Below are positions 63,200-64,000 of a stretch of DNA of 64,000 nucleotides, piece after piece; within the stretch, counting starts at the first letter, position 1; each line of letters opens with the position of its first letter. The DNA comes from Neorhodopirellula lusitana (GTDB lineage Bacteria > Planctomycetota > Planctomycetia > Pirellulales > Pirellulaceae): NCBI RefSeq assembly GCF_900182915.1, contig NZ_FXUG01000003.1, positions 124,001-188,000 of the forward strand, read 5' to 3'. Below the pieces are notes generated by a model. It saw only the letters and a list, made by a program, of their open reading frames with translations. It was not told the DNA's origin and made no database searches. Position numbers and translations under genes: made by a program.

Positions 63200-63745
63200 T
63201 TACTTGGTTGCTGACTTACCAGGCTTGATCTTGACGTATTCGCCCTGGTAGCGAACGCCCTTGCCCTTGTAAGGCTCTGGCTTACGCAGCGAACGAATTT
63301 CCGCTGCGAACTGTCCAACCATTTGCTTGTCACAACCCTGAACAACCACGTGGGTTTGATCGGGGCAGGTCACCGTCAATTCCTTTGGAATCTTACGGTG
63401 CAGTTCATTAGCAAATCCAACACGAAGCTGAAGCGTGTCACCGTTGATCGCCGCAAGGTAACCCACACCCACGATTTCCAGCTTCTTCTCATAACCGTCA
63501 GTGACACCGACAATCATGTTGGCAAGCACGGCACGAGTCAAACCATGAAATTCACGGCATGTACGAGTATCGCCATCGCGTGTCACCTGAGCTTCCTTGC
63601 CGTCTTCGCTGATTTCAACGCTGACTTCAGGACGGTGTGTAAACGACAACTTGCCTTTGGGGCCTTCCACATCGATCGTGCGGTCGTTCAACGACACAGT
63701 CACGCCGGCGGGAATCGCTACGGGCTTTTTACCGATGCGGCTCAT
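63200..63745 (-). CDS. rplF: 50S ribosomal protein L6
   Basis: L6 (181 residues) sits near the GTPase-associated centre of the large subunit. It starts MSRIGKKPVAIPAGVTVSLN and includes VEGPKGKLSFTHRPEVSVEI. The C-terminal signature PEPYKGKGVRYQGEYVKIKP ends the second domain. Both L6 repeats are present and length is normal. It lies between rpsH (85 nt) and rplR. Confidence 0.97.
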   Translation of the reverse strand: MSRIGKKPVAIPAGVTVSLNDRTIDVEGPKGKLSFTHRPEVSVEISEDGKEAQVTRDGDTRTCREFHGLTRAVLANMIVGVTDGYEKKLEIVGVGYLAAINGDTLQLRVGFANELHRKIPKELTVTCPDQTHVVVQGCDKQMVGQFAAEIRSLRKPEPYKGKGVRYQGEYVKIKPGKSATK

Positions 63746-63829
63746 GGCTAATTTGCTAAATGGAACAGAGTGAACGGGGGTGGTGTAATCCGCGTCGAAC
63801 CGACAGCGGAAACAAATACAATACCGGGA

Positions 63830-64000
63830 TCAGGAGACTTCGCAGAGAACTTCGCCACCGATCTTGTCGCGACGAGCTTCGCGGTCACTTACCACACCTT
63901 TGGATGTGCTAATGATACGAATACCGAGTCCACCCAAAACAGGCTTCAATTCTTTGCTACGCGAGTAAAGACGACGACCTGGCTTGCTAATGCGTTTGAT
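63830..64000 (-). CDS. rpsH: 30S ribosomal protein S8 (C-terminal part, cut by window edge)
   Basis: Only the last 56 residues of S8 are in the window; the gene continues to the right. The visible part includes [40 protein letters not shown] and the end GGEVLCEVS, the S8 RNA-binding C-terminus. The stop is TGA at 63830-63832 on the - strand. The order rpsH-rplF-rplR-rpsE-rplO-secY-adk is the standard spc cluster without rpmD. Confidence 0.96.
   Translation of the reverse strand: MKRISKPGRRLYSRSKELKPVLGGLGIRIISTSKGVVSDREARRDKIGGEVLCEVS

Overview
The window is a stretch of bacterial chromosome that looks like a marine planctomycete of the Rhodopirellula/Pirellulaceae type. The evidence is the set of families typical of that phylum: DUF1552 with DUF1592, DUF1501 with a DUF1549/DUF1553 cytochrome-type protein, two DUF1559 pseudopilin-like proteins, DUF1080, a CxPSR sulfatase, a planctomycete-type ECF sigma factor with a FecR/LamG partner, and a ribosomal protein cluster without rpmD. 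Genes are short-spaced, many pairs overlap by ATGA or GTGA, and few have a clear Shine-Dalgarno. I saw no transposase, integrase, phage gene, tRNA, rRNA or CRISPR array.

Layout. 1-7 kb: a flotillin-like FloA with a small partner, a CdaZ-type diadenylate cyclase candidate, and a secreted DUF1552/DUF1592 pair. 7-13 kb: envelope polysaccharide genes (polyprenyl-phosphate sugar-1-phosphate transferase, O-antigen ligase-like protein, GalE) and a ROK-family protein. 13-19 kb: Tag, a FabZ-like dehydratase with FabI, IlvE, a LexA-like repressor, and UppP divergent from a DUF368/PopT-like protein. 19-27 kb: RnpA, a dihydroorotase-like pseudoenzyme and PyrB, QueG, a large secreted zinc protease, and a TrmK-like methyltransferase. 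27.6-31.2 kb: a three-gene operon of an ExbB/TolQ/MotA-like channel and two different ExbD-like proteins. 31-44 kb: sulfatase, GH29, GH95, FecR-LamG, ECF sigma, DUF1501 and DUF1549/1553, which looks like a regulated locus for a sulfated, fucose-rich polysaccharide. 44-49 kb: two DUF1559 genes alternating with two small lipoproteins. 49-58 kb: phosphopantetheinyl transferase, FolC, an ABC exporter operon, a homocysteine S-methyltransferase and a DUF1080 protein. 58.4-59.4 kb: a gene-free kilobase with a 25-unit pentanucleotide repeat. 59.4-64 kb: adk, secY, and rplO-rpsE-rplR-rplF-rpsH, with rpsH cut by the window edge.

Most notable points: (i) the ExbB-ExbD-ExbD operon, in which only one ExbD-like protein keeps the proton-carrying Asp, so it may encode an asymmetric energy-transducing stator of unknown function; (ii) a PyrC homologue that has lost the HxH metal site and the other ligands, downstream of and overlapping an intact PyrB; (iii) a LexA homologue without Ala-Gly at the cleavage site and with Arg at the catalytic Lys position; (iv) undecaprenyl-phosphate recycling genes uppP and popT side by side; (v) a perfect intrinsic terminator between rplO and secY.
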